Notes under the pieces: generated by a model | What the model was told of the DNA's origin: nothing | Databases searched by the model: none | The model's input: the letters and a program-made list of their open reading frames with translations, nothing else | Shown: one piece after another, positions 6,043-7,877 of the stretch | How the letters are laid out: the number at the start of each line of letters is the position of its first letter | How positions within the stretch are numbered: the stretch's first letter is position 1 | Translations under genes and position numbers: made by a program | Assembly: GCA_904502105.1 (NCBI GenBank) | Contig: CAJGDF010000077.1 | Span: 1-7,877, forward strand | DNA: 7,877 bases | Direction: 5' to 3' | DNA from: an uncultured Clostridia bacterium | Lineage (GTDB): Bacteria > Bacillota > Clostridia > Oscillospirales > UBA644

Positions 6043-6785
6043 TGTTTAACATCCTTTCCGATAAAATCAAGATATTCGCTCCCGATATTATGTTCACGCC
6101 ATTTTTTTGTTATTTTATATCCTATCGGAGAAAATACGATCTCCATTATCAGTTCTGCCACTGCTCCCGTCAGTGCGCAGGTCATGCATTGAATAACTGT
6201 CCAGTGAAAACCGTCCCAGAATATAGGCGCAAATCCGACAAAAACAATGACGGAAAAAAGAAAGTTATCAAAAAACTGCCCGATAAACGTTGAAACATAT
6301 GCGCTCATAGCATATGCAAGTTTTCCGTCGGGATTTTTACGGAATGCCTTAAGTATCGTGAAATTGAGCATGTTGTTTAACATTGCCGATGACAGAAATG
6401 CTGCTGTACTTGCAAGAAGGATGAACCATGTTCCTCCGAATATTCCGTTAAATGCACTGTAATCCGCAGCATTTGACGGAATTATGCTTGCAACGAAAAA
6501 GATCAGGCATGTCATAAGATTTATTGCAGAAGCAAGTATTGATATCTTATTTGATGCTTTCGGACCGAAATGCTTCGTTATAATATCCATACACATAAAT
6601 GACAGCCATGAGATAAGTATACCTCCGTCAAGTGCTATATAATCAAGCTGAAGAAGCGTTTTGTTTGCAAGAAGATTCATGCATATTACACTTACTACGA
6701 ACAGGGTAACAACCGTTGTAGGTATGCAGCGTAAAAGTAAAACAGTTTCTTTTGCTTCTCTTTGAAACCATTCTTTAATTTTCAT
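6039..6785 (-). CDS. VUT family / YhhQ-like putative queuosine-precursor transporter
   Basis: This 248-residue membrane protein has about six hydrophobic segments and matches the Vut_1 (YhhQ, ECF-S-like) family, whose characterised members import queuosine precursors such as 7-cyano-7-deazaguanine. Family marks are the DGGILISWLSFMCMDIITKHFG region (about 53-74, with the acidic D67 and HFG turn) and SAYVSTFIGQFFDNFLFS (161-178), the conserved 'GQ..D' helix. The N-terminal 15 residues are charged and cytoplasmic, and the C-terminus is basic. The start codon directly follows the MATE stop (TAA-ATG), and GGAG (6792-6795) within the last MATE codons sits 6 nt upstream, so it is translated from the same message. 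I see no preQ1 riboswitch in front of it, since it has no leader, and no queuosine biosynthesis gene nearby. The substrate is inferred from the family only and could be different in this subgroup. Confidence 0.85.
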   Translation of the reverse strand: MKIKEWFQREAKETVLLLRCIPTTVVTLFVVSVICMNLLANKTLLQLDYIALDGGILISWLSFMCMDIITKHFGPKASNKISILASAINLMTCLIFFVASIIPSNAADYSAFNGIFGGTWFILLASTAAFLSSAMLNNMLNFTILKAFRKNPDGKLAYAMSAYVSTFIGQFFDNFLFSVIVFVGFAPIFWDGFHWTVIQCMTCALTGAVAELIMEIVFSPIGYKITKKWREHNIGSEYLDFIGKDVKQ

Positions 6786-7877
6786 TTATTTCTCCGTTTT
6801 AAGCAGTTTTTTGCTGTAATATAAATACGGTATCATTACAGACAGTAATGCACCTATCCATGCCACCGGTTCAGATACAAATAAAGCATCACTGCCCATC
6901 CAATGAATAACGGCTTTTGACATAAAAACTCTTGCCGCACATTCAATAAATCCCGATATCATCGACCATACAGAAACTTCCATTGCCTGCAATGCGTTTC
7001 TGAAAATATGCAGAAGATAAAGGCTGATAAGGCAAACAAGCAATATTGTTATATAGTGGACCGCTATTTCCAAAGCTTCCGTGCCGCCTTCTTCGTTAAC
7101 ATCAAGAAAAAGCTGTAAAAGATCTCCCCTGATAACGTAAACAAATGCCATAACGAAAAGTGCCATAAGTATAACGATAAGTATCGCTGTTTTTACACCT
7201 TTTTTAACTCTTTCAAAGTTTCCTGCCCCGAAATTCTGAGCAAGAAATGTTGAACATGCAAGTCCCAACGATATACCGCTGCTTTCGAGAAGACCGTAAA
7301 CCTTATTTGTTGCCGTGTAACCTGCGATAAATATACTGCCCTGCGCATTTATGCTTGACTGTAAGATTATTCCGCCAAGCGCAATAACGATCATTTCAAG
7401 AGCAAGAGGCATACCGAAAACAAGAAGATCTTTTATCATCTTCATGTCTATTTCCCAAGAGGATCTGTCCAGCTTTACAAACTCTATCTTTTTTATTTTT
7501 ATAAGACAATATATAAAAGATACAAGTTGTGCAATAACAGAAGCAATCGCTGCACCGAAAATGCCAAGATCAAATGCAAAGACAAATAAAATATCAAGTC
7601 CGATATTCAAAAGTGCTGATATTATCATTGCAACGAGCGGACTTTTTCCGTCGCCGAATGCTCGAAGGATGGACGCTGCCATGTTATATGCCGTAACTAT
7701 CAAGGTTCCCGAAATCATTGTTATCAGATATGTTTTTGCACCGTCAACAATATCTGAAGGGGTTTTTAACAGTGCAAGCAGAGGTTCTGAAACAATAATG
7801 CCTAAAATTGTAAAAAAACCGCCAATGATCAAACAAAGCAATGCAGACATCGCAATCGATTTATTCATTGCTTTATA
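6786..7877 (-). CDS. MATE family efflux transporter, 5' end beyond the window
   Basis: The visible 363 residues are the C-terminal four fifths of a MATE (NorM/DinF type) exporter, a cation-coupled antiporter for drugs, dyes or metabolites, normally about 450 residues with 12 helices. The reading frame stays open through the window edge: codons before the ATG at 7866-7868 give YKA and run into MNKSIAMSALL, the usual context of an internal MATE segment. That ATG is therefore an internal methionine, and roughly the first two helices are outside. Visible signs are ILRAFGDGKSPLVAMIISALLNIGLD (about 70-95), typical of the first half, and the second-half entry LLVFGMPLALEMIVIALGG followed by LGLACSTFLAQNFGAGN, the 'Q-N-x-G-A' repeat of MATE proteins. 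It is the first visible gene of the minus-strand operon and abuts the VUT gene with no spacer. The drug or metabolite exported cannot be told from the sequence. Confidence 0.9.
   Translation of the reverse strand, partial: YKAMNKSIAMSALLCLIIGGFFTILGIIVSEPLLALLKTPSDIVDGAKTYLITMISGTLIVTAYNMAASILRAFGDGKSPLVAMIISALLNIGLDILFVFAFDLGIFGAAIASVIAQLVSFIYCLIKIKKIEFVKLDRSSWEIDMKMIKDLLVFGMPLALEMIVIALGGIILQSSINAQGSIFIAGYTATNKVYGLLESSGISLGLACSTFLAQNFGAGNFERVKKGVKTAILIVILMALFVMAFVYVIRGDLLQLFLDVNEEGGTEALEIAVHYITILLVCLISLYLLHIFRNALQAMEVSVWSMISGFIECAARVFMSKAVIHWMGSDALFVSEPVAWIGALLSVMIPYLYYSKKLLKTEK

Noticed and set aside
6786..6800. A preQ1 riboswitch in front of the VUT gene
   Set aside because: The VUT start directly abuts the MATE stop, so there is no leader that could hold an aptamer.
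7866..7868. ATG as the true start of a short 360-residue MATE protein
   Set aside because: The frame continues open to the window edge with MATE-like residues, and the family needs about 90 more N-terminal residues. No ribosome binding site precedes this ATG within the visible bases.
1..7877. Defence island, mobile element, CRISPR array or tRNA
   Set aside because: I saw no transposase, integrase, nuclease or repeat-spacer pattern, no long direct repeats, and no tRNA-like cloverleaf with a T-loop motif in the few non-coding bases.

Overview
The window is AT-rich, densely packed bacterial DNA of the low-to-medium GC Firmicutes type. I infer an anaerobic Clostridia/Oscillospiraceae-like organism from the protein families (DUF6198/YczE-like, DUF5714, a VUT-family transporter, a URO-D-fold methyltransferase-like protein), the AGGAG-type ribosome binding sites, a near-consensus sigma-A promoter and short U-tailed terminators. 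Nearly every base is coding. There is no gene-free stretch over 300 bases, and I saw no RNA gene, insertion sequence, CRISPR array or phage gene.

Layout. (1) Bases 1-1851, plus strand: the 3' end of an upstream gene (stop 113-115) shares an ATGA overlap with a URO-D superfamily protein (112-1116). A YczE-like/DUF6198 membrane protein (1126-1851) follows, with a good Shine-Dalgarno that overlaps the URO-D stop codon. (2) A long perfect hairpin (1854-1900) sits between two convergent transcription units and probably terminates both. (3) Bases 1907-4563, minus strand: a promoter at 4595-4623 drives an SSAT-like GNAT acetyltransferase, a second unrelated GNAT, and a ClC anion transporter with a C-terminal TrkA-C/RCK_C-like domain. 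(4) Bases 4688-7877, minus strand: a second tight operon of a MATE exporter (5' end outside the window), a VUT/YhhQ-like transporter, a compact short-chain dehydrogenase/reductase, and a cysteine-rich DUF5714 protein. It ends in a hairpin terminator at 4648-4677, only 24 bases from the -35 box of the next operon.

How the genes may work together. The spacings (0 nt, 4-nt overlap, about 8 nt, 1 nt, 19 nt) support three co-transcribed units, but no pathway is obvious. The plus-strand pair looks like a soluble metal/methyl-transfer enzyme with a membrane partner. The middle operon combines small-molecule acetylation with anion or proton exchange, which would fit a stress or pH role. The right-hand operon combines an exporter, a putative queuosine-precursor-type importer, an oxidoreductase and a protein of unknown function. 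The points most worth a second look are the DUF5714 operon, the URO-D protein that lacks an obvious third zinc ligand, and the altered ClC anion-pore residues. I do not see evidence strong enough to declare a new defence or mobile system.
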